Source of the DNA: Bacteroidota bacterium
Lineage (GTDB): Bacteria; Bacteroidota; Bacteroidia; Chitinophagales; Chitinophagaceae
Direction of reading: 5' to 3'
Assembly: GCA_028876495.1 (NCBI GenBank)
Contig: JAGWRO010000038.1
Location: forward strand, 62,001 to 126,000
Length of the DNA stretch: 64,000 nucleotides
Under the pieces are notes generated by a model that saw nothing but the letters and a program-made list of their open reading frames with translations, did not search any database and was not told the origin of the DNA. Each line of letters opens with the position of its first letter. Position 1 is the first letter of the stretch. Shown here piece after piece: positions 1 to 9,320 of the stretch. The position numbers and the translations under genes were made by a program.

Positions 1-1
1 A

Positions 2-3000
2 GAACCCTTTTTAGACAGAACTAAAATGGTAAATAATGCCATAGGTACCGTTGAAAAAAATTTATTGGAAGGCGCGTTAATTGTAGTGTTTGTATTGGTG
101 CTTTTCCTGGGAAACTTCAGAGCAGGCATTTTAGTAGCGTCCGTAATTCCTTTATCAATGTTGTTTGCCGTTTGCATGATGAATGCGTTTGGCGTAAGTG
201 GCAACTTAATGAGTTTGGGGGCTTTGGATTTTGGGTTAATTGTAGATGGTGCAGTTATTATTGTAGAAGCAGTAATGCACCAGCTAACGCATAACATAAG
301 ATATAAGAAGTTTCAGAAACTTGAAAATTATCAAATGGATGAAACTGTTGCGCAATCTGCCGGCAAAATGATGAACAGTGCGGTATTCGGTCAGATAATT
401 ATTCTTATTGTGTATTTACCCATTTTTACGTTACAAGGTATCGAGGGTAAAATGTTTAAACCCATGGCACAAACGGTAGCCTTTGCTTTACTTGGAGCCT
501 TTATTTTATCGCTTACCTACATACCGATGATGAGCGCTTTTTTTCTATCTAAAAAAGTAAAACACAAAAAAAATATTTCCGATAAAATAATGCACCGCTT
601 AGAGAGTTCTTTCCAACGTTCATTGGCCAAAATATTGCGGTTTCCTAAATTAGTTTTAGGCAGCGTGGTGTTATTATTCATCTCTGCAGTGATGGTTATA
701 AGTTCATTGGGCAGCGAATTTATACCTGCATTAGAGGAAGGCGATTTTGCGGTTGATACCCGGGTGCTAACAGGCAGTAATTTAAACACCACCATCAACA
801 GCACTCAACAGGCAGCACATATTTTAAAAACAAGGTTTCCTGAAGTAATAAAAGTTGTAACTAAAATTGGCAGTGGTGAAGTGCCAACCGACCCCATGCC
901 TATGGAAGCAAGTGATATGATGGTTATTTTAAAAGATAAAAGCGAATGGACTTCCGCCAAAACTTTTCCTGAATTATCAGCAAAAATGAGTGCCGCTTTG
1001 GAAGATGTGCCTGGCATTACCGCAGGTTTTCAATTTCCGGTGCAAATGCGGTTTAACGAGCTAATGACCGGTGCCAGGCAAGATGTGGTTTGCAAAATAT
1101 TTGGCGAAAACTTAGACACTCTTGCAGCGAATGCGGACAAATTAGCCAAAATAATAACTACAGTAAAGGGGGCAGAAAATCTTTTTGTAGAACCCGTTAC
1201 AGGTATGCCGCAAATTATAATTGAATACAACCGTCCTCTATTGGCGCAATACCATTTATCGATTGCCGGTATAAATAAAGTAGTAAACACGGCATTTGCA
1301 GGGCAAAGCGCAGGTTTGGTTTTTGAAGAAGAAAAACGTTTTGATTTGGTAGTACGGTTGGCAGATGCAGAAAGAAAAAATATCGAAGATGTACAAAATT
1401 TACTTATTCCTACACCCAATGGAAATCAAATTCCATTATCGCAATTAGCCAATGTGCAAATAAAAGACGGCCCCAACCAAATACAAAGAGAAGATGCCAA
1501 ACGCAGAATTGTAGTGGGTTTCAATGTAAAAGGAAGAGATATACAATCCATTGTCCAGGAACTGCAAAGGAAGGTAGATGCTCAACTAAAATTTCCGACA
1601 GGGTATTACATAACTTATGGTGGCGCATTTGAAAACCTGAATCAGGCAACGCAGCGGTTGATGATAGCGGTTCCGATTTCTTTATTACTCATATTTGTAT
1701 TACTATATTTTGCTTTCAAATCAGTAAAGCAAGGCCTGTTAATTTATACAGCTATCCCGCTTTCAGCAATCGGTGGCATTTTCTTTTTGGCGTTAAGAGG
1801 CATGCCTTTTAGCATTAGTGCCGGAGTAGGTTTTATTGCTTTATTTGGCGTAGCGGTATTAAACGGTATTGTATTGATTGCAGAATTTAACCGGTTAAAA
1901 AGCCAGGGAATAGAGAATGTTTCAAAGTTGGTTTTAACCGGCACCAAACTGCGTTTACGCCCTGTGTTGATGACAGCCTTTGTAGCATCACTAGGCTTTT
2001 TGCCAATGGCATTAAGCAATGGCGCCGGCGCGGAAGTACAACGGCCACTGGCTACGGTGGTAATAGGCGGTTTATTGGTAGCTACTTTTTTAACCTTATA
2101 TGTATTGCCCTTACTTTATATTTTATTTGAAAAAGGAATTAAGCCGAAACGCGTCTCCGGCAAACAAATAGCTATTCTTTCATTTACATTATTATTTTCA
2201 GTTAGCGGTTTTGCACAGCAAAAAATCAGTTTAAATGATGCGATTAAAATGGCGTTGCAAAATAACAATCAAATAAAAAATGAGCGATTAAAAACTGAAT
2301 ATGCCAAAGCACTAATAAAGACCGCTGCCGACATACCTAAAACAAATGTGTTTGGCGAGTATGGGCAAATAAACAGCGAATACAATGACACCAAATTTGG
2401 CATCACTCAAAGTATTGCTTTCCCTACCATTTATAAAAAGCAAAAGCAATTACTAACCGAAGATTACAATGCAGCGCTGTTAAAGATTTCGTTAAAAGAA
2501 CATGAAATTAAAAAAGCCGTTACAGAAGTTTTTTATGCATTTACCTACCTGAAAGAAAAGCAAAAATTATTATTACAGGCCGATACCCTTTATAATAATT
2601 TTTATCAAAAAGCCAATTTGCGGTTGCAAAAAGGCGAAAGTAATATTCTGGAAAAGACAACCGCGGAAACGCAGAAAGCAAATATCGCCATTCAGCTAAG
2701 GCAGGTTCAACAGGCAATTGAAATGACTGTTTTAGAATTTCAATTATTGCTCAACACCACGGAAAACGAACAGCCAGCCGCAATAACCTACAAAATGCCC
2801 GGAGTTTTGTTGATTGATAGTAGCAGCATAGAAAATAATCCGATGCTAAAAATTGTTCAGCAACAAACATTAATTGCCAGGGCCCAAACCGCCGTTGAAA
2901 AATCAAAACTTCTGCCTGACCTTTCTTTGGGTTATTTAAATAATAGTTTTAAAGGCACAGGAGCAGATAACCAGGTGTACAGCGGCAGCAATCGTTTTAG

Positions 3001-3376
3001 CTCGGTGCAAGCGGGTGTTGGTATTCCCATTTTTACCAAGGCGCAAAAAGCCCGCGCATCAAGCTCCAAACTACTGGAAAGTATTTTGCAAAGCCAATAC
3101 GAAACAGAAGTTTTAAATGTTCAAAATCAATACAGGAAACTTTTAACGCTCTATAATAGCAATGCAGATGTTGTGAAATATTTTGAAGATACGGGACTTA
3201 AAAATGCCGCCTTAATTATACAAACCGCCACCACGCAATTTATAAATGGCGAGATTAATTATTTAGATTTCGTAATGCTCACCAACCAAGCTGTTGCTAT
3301 ACAGAGCAATTATATCGAAGCAGTAAAAGCCTTAAACGAAAGCATTATTTCAATCAATTTTATTACGTCAAAATAA
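2..3376 (+). CDS. CusA/CzcA-family heavy-metal RND efflux pump fused to a TolC-like outer-membrane factor (5' partial)
   Basis: This is a proton-driven inner-membrane exporter of divalent or monovalent metal cations, fused at its C-terminus to the outer-membrane channel. The reading frame is open to the window edge, so the first roughly 300 residues are missing; the ATG at 26 is internal. Counting from that ATG, the HME-RND transmembrane motif DFGLIVDGAVIIVE carries the expected D68, D74 and E81. The RND part ends near residue 705. A hydrophobic, signal-like segment ending in SVSGFAQQ follows (about 714-730), and then about 385 residues of helical OMF sequence (LNDAIKMALQNN...). Such pump-channel fusions are known in Bacteroidota. 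The adaptor gene follows directly, so this is a CBA-type efflux set. The metal cannot be told from the sequence. Confidence 0.93.
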   Translation, partial: EPFLDRTKMVNNAIGTVEKNLLEGALIVVFVLVLFLGNFRAGILVASVIPLSMLFAVCMMNAFGVSGNLMSLGALDFGLIVDGAVIIVEAVMHQLTHNIRYKKFQKLENYQMDETVAQSAGKMMNSAVFGQIIILIVYLPIFTLQGIEGKMFKPMAQTVAFALLGAFILSLTYIPMMSAFFLSKKVKHKKNISDKIMHRLESSFQRSLAKILRFPKLVLGSVVLLFISAVMVISSLGSEFIPALEEGDFAVDTRVLTGSNLNTTINSTQQAAHILKTRFPEVIKVVTKIGSGEVPTDPMPMEASDMMVILKDKSEWTSAKTFPELSAKMSAALEDVPGITAGFQFPVQMRFNELMTGARQDVVCKIFGENLDTLAANADKLAKIITTVKGAENLFVEPVTGMPQIIIEYNRPLLAQYHLSIAGINKVVNTAFAGQSAGLVFEEEKRFDLVVRLADAERKNIEDVQNLLIPTPNGNQIPLSQLANVQIKDGPNQIQREDAKRRIVVGFNVKGRDIQSIVQELQRKVDAQLKFPTGYYITYGGAFENLNQATQRLMIAVPISLLLIFVLLYFAFKSVKQGLLIYTAIPLSAIGGIFFLALRGMPFSISAGVGFIALFGVAVLNGIVLIAEFNRLKSQGIENVSKLVLTGTKLRLRPVLMTAFVASLGFLPMALSNGAGAEVQRPLATVVIGGLLVATFLTLYVLPLLYILFEKGIKPKRVSGKQIAILSFTLLFSVSGFAQQKISLNDAIKMALQNNNQIKNERLKTEYAKALIKTAADIPKTNVFGEYGQINSEYNDTKFGITQSIAFPTIYKKQKQLLTEDYNAALLKISLKEHEIKKAVTEVFYAFTYLKEKQKLLLQADTLYNNFYQKANLRLQKGESNILEKTTAETQKANIAIQLRQVQQAIEMTVLEFQLLLNTTENEQPAAITYKMPGVLLIDSSSIENNPMLKIVQQQTLIARAQTAVEKSKLLPDLSLGYLNNSFKGTGADNQVYSGSNRFSSVQAGVGIPIFTKAQKARASSSKLLESILQSQYETEVLNVQNQYRKLLTLYNSNADVVKYFEDTGLKNAALIIQTATTQFINGEINYLDFVMLTNQAVAIQSNYIEAVKALNESIISINFITSK

Positions 3377-3447
3377 TTTATCAATGAAATGGAGCATAAA
3401 AATTGTCGAGCAACTTATACCAACCGCGATGAAAATTTTTATGTGTA

Positions 3448-3465
3448 ATCCGATAGCTATCGGAT
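3448..3465. repeat. 18-bp perfect palindrome between pump and adaptor genes
   Basis: ATCCGATAGCTATCGGAT is a perfect palindrome in the 123-bp gap between the pump and its adaptor. It has no T-tract, so it is not an obvious terminator. It could be an operator, an mRNA-stability hairpin or a genome-wide iterated palindrome. Confidence 0.5.
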
Positions 3466-3499
3466 CCATGAGGCAAATAAAAAAATAAAAAATATACAC

Positions 3500-4627
3500 A
3501 TGAAAAATTTAATCATCATAACGAGTATTTTAATAGCTTTTAATGCTTGTAAAAATAAAAACCCGGCAGAGGAAAAAACAGTTATCAATAACGATGCAGC
3601 TATTGTAACTCTTACCGATGCACAATATAAAAATGCTAAAATTGCCACCACCACTTTGCAACAAAAAAATATAGCAACGGTTTTAAGGTTAAATGGTAAA
3701 ATAGATGTGCCTCCGCAAAATATGATCTCCGTTAGTGTACCGTTAGGAGGTTATTTGAAGAGCACAAAATTATTGCCTGGTATGCATGTTAATAAGGGTG
3801 AAGTAATTGCTACTATGGAAGATCAGCAGTACATACAATTACAGCAGGATTACTTATTGGCAAAATCAAAATTACACTTTGCAGAGTTGGAATATAACCG
3901 TCAAAAAGAGCTAAACCAAAGCCAGGCCAGTAGCGATAAAGTAACCCAACAGGCGCAGGCAGAAGTAAACCTGCAGCGAATTATGATGAATGCAACCGGG
4001 GAAAAACTCAGGCTTATAAATAGAAATCCTGCCGATATTACCGCTGATAACATTTCTAAAACTATAAATATTTACAGCAGTATTTCGGGCTACGTAAGCA
4101 AAGTAAATGTAAACATTGGCAAGTATGTAACTCCCGCGGATGTAATGTTTGAACTCATCAACCCTGCCGACATTCATTTAAATATAAAAGTATTTGAAAA
4201 GGATATCGCCAACCTGTCGATCGGGCAAAAAGTAATTGCATTTGATAACGCACATCCGGATAAAAAATATAATTGCGAAATCATTTTGATAAGCAAAGAC
4301 ATAACGCCTGAAGGCACAGCAGATGTACATTGCCATTTTGAAAAATACGATAATTCCATATTACCAGGCATGTATATGAATGCAGAGGTAGAAGTGGCTG
4401 CAAATGCCGCCAATGCCTTGCCAGAAGAAAGTATTGTAACTTTTGAAGGCAAAGAATATGTTTTTACAGAAACTGCAAAACAACAATTTCAAATGATGGA
4501 AATAGCACCAGGCACTAAGGAAAACGGGTTTGTAGTTATTACGAATTACGAAGTGCTGAAAGGGAAAGACATTGTAACGAACGGTGCCTATACACTTTTA
4601 ATGAAAATGAAAAATAAAGAAGAGTAA
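3500..4627 (+). CDS. RND periplasmic adaptor (CusB/CzcB-type membrane fusion protein), lipoprotein
   Basis: This is the adaptor that links the RND pump to its outer-membrane channel. The N-terminus has a lipoprotein signal with lipobox AFNAC (Cys17), so it is probably lipid-anchored. A biotinyl-lipoyl-like half motif (VSVPLGGYLKSTKLLPGMHV) comes first, then a helical hairpin (about residues 110-165) and the second half motif (IYSSISGYVSKVNVNIGKYV). A beta-barrel and membrane-proximal region complete it. At 375 aa it has the usual length for the family. No C-terminal metal-binding extension is visible. It lies 123 bp after the pump on the same strand and is probably co-transcribed with it. Confidence 0.9.
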   Translation: MKNLIIITSILIAFNACKNKNPAEEKTVINNDAAIVTLTDAQYKNAKIATTTLQQKNIATVLRLNGKIDVPPQNMISVSVPLGGYLKSTKLLPGMHVNKGEVIATMEDQQYIQLQQDYLLAKSKLHFAELEYNRQKELNQSQASSDKVTQQAQAEVNLQRIMMNATGEKLRLINRNPADITADNISKTINIYSSISGYVSKVNVNIGKYVTPADVMFELINPADIHLNIKVFEKDIANLSIGQKVIAFDNAHPDKKYNCEIILISKDITPEGTADVHCHFEKYDNSILPGMYMNAEVEVAANAANALPEESIVTFEGKEYVFTETAKQQFQMMEIAPGTKENGFVVITNYEVLKGKDIVTNGAYTLLMKMKNKEE

Positions 4628-4696
4628 CTTTATTATTGGTTAGGCAATGAAGAAGAATATTCTTTACAGAGCCGTGTTTTTCTCTAACCGCCGCGA

Positions 4697-4780
4697 ATAT
4701 GCAGCCAAGATAAAAACTTTGGTTTATTTGTGCTTTGGATAGTTCCAGTAAACAAATTTTTATTGGGTATTTTTATTTTT
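4697..4780 (-). repeat. Long copy (about 84 bp) of a dispersed A/T-rich intergenic element
   Basis: This block shares the 13-mer ATATGCAGCCAAG at its left and GTATTTTTATTTT at its right with 8745-8826, over nearly identical total length. Its right half, read on the minus strand, matches the shorter elements found after many genes in this window (AAAATAAAAAT ... TTTGTTTACTG). Confidence 0.55.
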
Positions 4781-4875
4781 TTCACAGGATGGTCTTCGAC
4801 ATGCAGAAAACAAATAGAAGGCGCAACGTTTTCTATCCGTAAGACGTTGCTACGAAAAGACAAAATAAATACCAC

Positions 4876-5301
4876 ATGGAATTTAACCCAAACAACAATG
4901 TAGTTAAACTCTGTGCTCAAGGCATGGAAATGGAAGGAAAAGGCAAACCAGGAGAAGCAGGCAGCCTGTTTCTTCAAGCCTGGAACGAGGCTTCCAATGA
5001 CTTTGAAAAATTTACTGCTGCTCATTATGTAGCCCGGCATCAAAAAAGTGCTGCCGACAAATTGAAATGGGATGAAACAGCTTTGCAGTTCGCATTAAAA
5101 ATAAATGATGATACTGTGAAAGCAACATTTCCTTCTTTGTATCTAAATATTGCAAAAGGTTATGAGGACTTAAATGATTTTGAAAATGCAAAAAAGAATT
5201 TTGAATTAGCGCATTCGTTCACCAGTTTCTTACCTGACAACGGATATGGAGATATGATTAAAGGCGGAATCATAAACGGCATGAAAAGAGTAACGAAATG
5301 A
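4876..5301 (+). CDS. Small TPR-like helical protein of unknown function
   Basis: This 141-residue protein has no signal peptide and no membrane segment, so it is probably cytoplasmic. The sequence is helical. A TPR-like helix pair is visible near the C-terminus (YLNIAKGYEDLNDFENAKKNFELA), and a similar pattern is visible at the start (GMEMEGKGKPGEAGSLFLQAW). That suggests three to four helix-turn-helix repeats that bind another protein. No catalytic motif is seen. It stands alone between two intergenic stretches, so context gives no function. Confidence 0.7.
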   Translation: MEFNPNNNVVKLCAQGMEMEGKGKPGEAGSLFLQAWNEASNDFEKFTAAHYVARHQKSAADKLKWDETALQFALKINDDTVKATFPSLYLNIAKGYEDLNDFENAKKNFELAHSFTSFLPDNGYGDMIKGGIINGMKRVTK

Positions 5302-5551
5302 TTTTTTTCCGGGAATGTCTGCGGCACCTAACGTTCCGCTAAATGCGAAGTAACCGTAACATTACATTTATTGAGCCCGGTATTTTTCACCAAATACAAA
5401 GAAGGCCAGCTAATGCTATTTGCGCTAACTCCAGCCCAATTTCTTACGGACGACGATTCTGTAGCGGATTTGTATCACACACCGAACTTCGAAAGAACAA
5501 AACGAGGGCAGGCAAAATTATATTTACATAAACTAAATATGGCGTAACCGG
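5302..5551. other. Intergenic stretch without a convincing gene
   Basis: This 250-bp gap lies between the TPR-like gene and the 3' end of the site-2 protease gene. The only open frame (62 codons) has no recognisable family, biased composition or start signal. No terminator hairpin with a T-tract was found. Confidence 0.5.
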
Positions 5552-6676
5552 CTACCTAATTTTATTAACCAGTGATTTCAAGATTTTATGTTCTTTCGGA
5601 TCAAGTCGATTCAGTAACAGGTATTCCATAATACACATAAGATTGGTTACTCCTGCAAACTTTTTATCTTGCATCACAGGAAAGTTTTTGTAAGGGAACG
5701 CTAAAAGCGATTTGAATCCTTTTTCCACTTTCTCATCAGCATCAAAAAAAGTTAGCTTATTTTTCATAATATCTTTGAGTAAAACCGAATAATTTTTTTC
5801 AGAAGCTTCATTAATTATTTCCCACCTGGGTATAGAACCAACAGGCATACCTGCTTCCATAACGAGGAACTCACTACTACGATTATTTATTACATTGCCA
5901 ATACTGTCCTTTACTGAACTTTGTCCCTGCAGGGTACTGAAGTTTGAGGTACTTACCTGCTCAAAAGTCAATCCTCTGATAAGTGCCCGCAACTGAAGAA
6001 CATATTCTTCACTTTGAACCGCGCTAAAAATTAAGAAACTTACTACCAATAAGAGAAGATTCAGATAGATCACTCCGGTTACCAGGAAGCCTGCCGCAAT
6101 AATTTTTCCGGCAATAACTACAATTCTTGTAGCTGCAAAATAATCTATTTTCCAGGACAGGATAGTACGGAACAGGTTTCCTCCATCCAATGGAAATGCA
6201 GGTATAAGGTTGATAAAAAACAACCCGAGATTTACAATATGAAGTTTGTAAAAAATATCGCTTCCATGTATTACATCAAAATGACTGGAAATTTCCCATA
6301 TCGGTAACCGGTTTTGAACAAAAGGTAAAAGCAACCCTGCAATTGCAAGGTTAGCGAGAGGTCCCACCATACTTATCAATATTTCCGACCTTTTATTCAC
6401 GGGAAAACTTTCGTTGGTAGGAATGCCACCTACAGGCAATAAATTAATTTCAGTTGCCTGCACTCCCAGCCTCTTTGCTACCAGGTAATGAGCCATCTCA
6501 TGAAGAATAACACTTAAAAAGATGAGCGCCACAAAAATTAATGACCATTTAATATTGTGCAATGTAAATCCTTCCACCGCATTGGCTGCAATAATCCATA
6601 CGAGAATAATGAGGAAAGACCAATGCATCTTAATGGTGATATCTTTTATCTTCAACAGTTTTATGCTTCCTTTCAT
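5552..6676 (-). CDS. Site-2 protease family (M50) membrane metalloprotease with degenerate CBS-like C-terminus
   Basis: This is an intramembrane zinc metalloprotease homologue. The zinc motif HEMAH is at H59-E60-H63. The third ligand motif, NLIPAFPLDGGN, places the Asp at D164. About six hydrophobic segments lie between residues 15 and 220. The last 140 residues (from about 235) are soluble and look like a diverged CBS-domain pair, as in the SpoIVFB/Rv2625c-like branch of the family. That implies ligand- or stress-responsive control of cleavage. The substrate is unknown. The gene is alone on its strand, with a 624-bp gap upstream. Confidence 0.88.
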   Translation of the reverse strand: MKGSIKLLKIKDITIKMHWSFLIILVWIIAANAVEGFTLHNIKWSLIFVALIFLSVILHEMAHYLVAKRLGVQATEINLLPVGGIPTNESFPVNKRSEILISMVGPLANLAIAGLLLPFVQNRLPIWEISSHFDVIHGSDIFYKLHIVNLGLFFINLIPAFPLDGGNLFRTILSWKIDYFAATRIVVIAGKIIAAGFLVTGVIYLNLLLLVVSFLIFSAVQSEEYVLQLRALIRGLTFEQVSTSNFSTLQGQSSVKDSIGNVINNRSSEFLVMEAGMPVGSIPRWEIINEASEKNYSVLLKDIMKNKLTFFDADEKVEKGFKSLLAFPYKNFPVMQDKKFAGVTNLMCIMEYLLLNRLDPKEHKILKSLVNKIR

Positions 6677-7300
6677 AACTTCATTTTTTTACAACATGGT
6701 TTCTATTTTCCTTCCCGGTTCAAAATAAATCCTGGCAACTGGTAGCATCTCACAGTATAATTATACCATAATCTATACCAAAGGCTGGCGTATAAATGTA
6801 TTTTATACTACTGTCTCAGAAATTGATCACTGTCAGTATATAAATTGATTATCGTCAACACTGTCAATTATAACCCTCCCCGTATAAATCAGGATGAAAT
6901 TCCTTTGCCGGGACAGTTCACCAGACATAGAGCATTGCATTACCACAATCACAGGAAAAATAAAAATTCTTATTTATTGTTGCTTTACTGCAATTGTCTG
7001 AACTCAGGTAAAATCTGAATAGGCTGGACTTGTGTGATTCTATCAAATATCTTCCATTATAAAAACTGTAAATATTCAATATTCCCTGTTCGATATTCAA
7101 TATTGAAAAACAAAAAAGTGAGTAACGCCCTGCCCTCTTCGGAGCCCTAAATAATGATTGTTATTAATTAGTTCGCTGACCATCATCATAATTATTTAAA
7201 AATTTTTTTCGCATTCTTGTAATATCTGTTCACAAATATTAGAACCGGTCTTGGCAACACTGGTTTGAATGAATTAAGAAAAGTAAACTGGTAAACACAA
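6677..7300. other. 624-bp divergent intergenic region upstream of nhaA and the M50 protease
   Basis: No supported gene is seen here. CACTGTCA occurs twice (6828-6835 and 6859-6866) in an A/T-rich context. Exact 8-bp inverted arms TAAATAAT and ATTATTTA lie at 7148-7155 and 7191-7198. A duplicated ATATTCAATATT-type motif is found near 7070-7105, a kind of short repeat common in Bacteroidota spacers. The region must hold promoters for both flanking genes, but no clean TTTG/TAnnTTTG pair was found. Confidence 0.45.
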
Positions 7301-8644
7301 ATGAACTTATTGAAACAAAAACCTGTCATCGCAAATGTTTTTGAACGTTTTGTTCACAGTTCTACCTCTACCGGGATAGTTCTTGTGATAACAGCGATTA
7401 TAGCAATTGTTTGGGTCAATTCGCCGGCACGCGAAACCTATTTTAGTTTATGGCAGCAGAAATTTACCATTGCTTTTGGCAATGCTTCTATTTCAAAACC
7501 ATTGATTTTATGGATAAACGACGGATTGATGGCTGTTTTCTTTTTTGTAGTGGGGCTTGAAATAAAGCGGGAAATCATTGCCGGTCATTTGTCAACATGG
7601 AAGAACGCAGCGATGCCTGTATATGCTGCATTGGGAGGTATGGTGGTGCCCGCACTTACCTTTGTCTTTTTTAATTATGGAAAACCGTCTTCCAGCGGTT
7701 GGGGAATACCAATGGCCACTGATATTGCATTTTCACTGGGAATACTGGCTATGCTGGGAAAAAAGGTTCCTCTCTCACTAAAAGTGTTTCTAATGGCGCT
7801 GGCTATTGTAGATGACCTTGGTGCAGTATTGGTGATTGCATTTTTTTATTCTTCGAAAATAGTTTTATCCAATATTGCATTGGGGGCATTATTTCTTGGA
7901 CTAATGATAGTAATGAACCTTATGGGTGTACGTAATAAACTTGCTTATGCCATTACCGGCATCTTAGGTATATGGCTGGCTTTTTTGCTGTCGGGAGTAC
8001 ATCCTACCATTGCCGGTGTACTTGCCGCTTTTGCCATTCCGGCAAATCGAAAAATAGACAAAACTCAATTTAAAGAGTCGGTAACTTCAATTGCGGAGAG
8101 TTTAAAAAATACCCCGTCTGCAAAGGGGCAGTTTCTATCCCGTGAAGAAATGCAGGCAGTCGGTGCTATCAAAGAAAATTGCAAACGCTTTGAACCTCCG
8201 CTGCAAGCGCTGGAAAGTTCGATGAATCGCTGGGTGTATTCGCTTATTATGCCGGTTTTTGCTTTAAGTAATGCAGGCGTGGTAATCGATTCGGGCTCAT
8301 TGAGCACTATTACAAATGCTACAGGCATGGGGATATTATTGGGGCTGGTTTTGGGAAAACCATTTGGCATAGTACTGTTTTCCTGGATTGCGCAAAAAAC
8401 GGGGCTAGCCTCTATTCCCGAAAAAATCAAATGGGTACACATCTGGGGCGTTGGCCTGTTGGCTGGAATAGGATTTACAATGTCTTTATTTATTGCAAAC
8501 CTTGATATTAAAGATCCTCAGCTCATAAATGGCGCCAAGGTGAGCATACTAATAGCATCGGTAATTGCCAGTTTAGCAGGATATCTTGTATTGAAAAAAG
8601 CACTTGGTTCCAGGAAAAAAGAGCCCCTTACTCCAACCATGTGA
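7301..8644 (+). CDS. nhaA: Na+/H+ antiporter NhaA
   Basis: This is an electrogenic inner-membrane antiporter that expels Na+ (or Li+) in exchange for protons, giving salt and alkaline tolerance. The signature ALAIVDDLGAVLVIA is present with the paired cation-binding aspartates at D171-D172. PMATDIAFSLGIL supplies the conserved unwound-helix Asp (D141), and LVLGKPFGI carries the conserved Lys of the Escherichia coli protein. At 447 residues it is longer than the 388-residue E. coli protein. The extra length is partly a polar loop around residues 255-300 and a short charged C-terminus. It is monocistronic. Regulation could not be read. Confidence 0.96.
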   Translation: MNLLKQKPVIANVFERFVHSSTSTGIVLVITAIIAIVWVNSPARETYFSLWQQKFTIAFGNASISKPLILWINDGLMAVFFFVVGLEIKREIIAGHLSTWKNAAMPVYAALGGMVVPALTFVFFNYGKPSSSGWGIPMATDIAFSLGILAMLGKKVPLSLKVFLMALAIVDDLGAVLVIAFFYSSKIVLSNIALGALFLGLMIVMNLMGVRNKLAYAITGILGIWLAFLLSGVHPTIAGVLAAFAIPANRKIDKTQFKESVTSIAESLKNTPSAKGQFLSREEMQAVGAIKENCKRFEPPLQALESSMNRWVYSLIMPVFALSNAGVVIDSGSLSTITNATGMGILLGLVLGKPFGIVLFSWIAQKTGLASIPEKIKWVHIWGVGLLAGIGFTMSLFIANLDIKDPQLINGAKVSILIASVIASLAGYLVLKKALGSRKKEPLTPTM

Positions 8645-8744
8645 TTACTGCAGAGCTTCCTCTTCTGCGTAATTCATGTTTCCCCGCTCTATTCCTCGTT
8701 TGCCACAGTAACCGAACTTTTATTGGTATTTTCCTAACAGGCAG

Positions 8745-8826
8745 ATATGCAGCCAAGCAAGAAACGTCGGTGTATCTGACCATGAACATTTGTAGTAAAC
8801 CAACTTTTATTTAGTATTTTTATTTT
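8745..8826 (-). repeat. Second long copy of the dispersed A/T-rich element
   Basis: This copy shares ATATGCAGCCAAG and GTATTTTTATTTT with 4697-4780, and its right half carries AGTAAAC as in the other copies. A further partial copy (AACTTTTATTGGTATTTT) precedes it near 8715-8732. It lies between nhaA and the DUF2200 gene. Confidence 0.5.
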
Positions 8827-8860
8827 GGATACGACATACAGATTAACTAAAAATTCAGCT

Positions 8861-9223
8861 ATGAGTACTTCCGACAAACATGATGAGCGAATCGCCAAAA
8901 TGACTTTCGGATCAGTATATCCGTTGTACGTTCAAAAAGTAGAGAAAAAAGGAAGAACGAAGGAAGAATTGCACCAGGTAATAGAATGGCTAACAGGTTT
9001 CGGCGAGAAGAAACTGCAGCAACTAATAAACGACAAGGTTACTTTTGAAGCATTCTTCCAAAAGGCTTCGCTGAATGCCAATGCAAACCTAATTACAGGA
9101 GTCATTTGCGGCTATCGGATAGAGGAAATTGAAAATCCTTTGACGCGGAAGGTGCGGTTTTTAGATAAGTTGGTAGATGAATTGGCAAAAGGAAGAAAGA
9201 TGGAGAAGATATTGCGCAGTTGA
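8861..9223 (+). CDS. DUF2200 family protein
   Basis: This small cytoplasmic protein belongs to the DUF2200 family, recognised from the core ERIAKMTFGSVYPLYVQKVE followed by GRTKEELHQVIEWLTG. No biochemical role is established for the family. I chose the ATG at 8861 (120 aa) over a TTG at 8825 because homology begins just after it and the extra 12 residues overlap the repeat element. The protein is mostly alpha-helical and rich in Lys and Glu, with no signal peptide. It is not clearly part of an operon. Confidence 0.85.
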   Translation: MSTSDKHDERIAKMTFGSVYPLYVQKVEKKGRTKEELHQVIEWLTGFGEKKLQQLINDKVTFEAFFQKASLNANANLITGVICGYRIEEIENPLTRKVRFLDKLVDELAKGRKMEKILRS

Positions 9224-9262
9224 GTTGCCAGATAAGAAGCCAAATAACCAAATTAACGGGAA

Positions 9263-9294
9263 ACAGTAAACAAACTTTTAATCCTGATTTTTAC
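9263..9294 (-). repeat. Dispersed A/T-rich 3'-end element
   Basis: CAGTAAACAAAC followed by TTTT and ATTTTTACT lies 40 bp after the DUF2200 stop codon. It is between that gene and the convergent end of the prolyl oligopeptidase gene. Read on the minus strand it gives the GTTTGTTTACTG end of the family. Confidence 0.5.
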
Positions 9295-9320
9295 TTGCGA
9301 AAAAAGAGCAAAGACTTCAT

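Noticed and set aside
5343-5531. 62-codon plus-strand frame
   Set aside because: Composition is rich in Arg, Ser and Asn without recognisable structure, and no start signal is seen.
6918-7100. 60-codon minus-strand frame with several Cys
   Set aside because: It begins in a repeated ATATTCAATATT motif and has no supporting homology or neighbour.
6677-7300. A Na+/Li+-type riboswitch upstream of nhaA
   Set aside because: Apart from short A/T-rich arms I could not draw a stable, pseudoknot-like or multi-stem structure, and no known riboswitch core was recognised.
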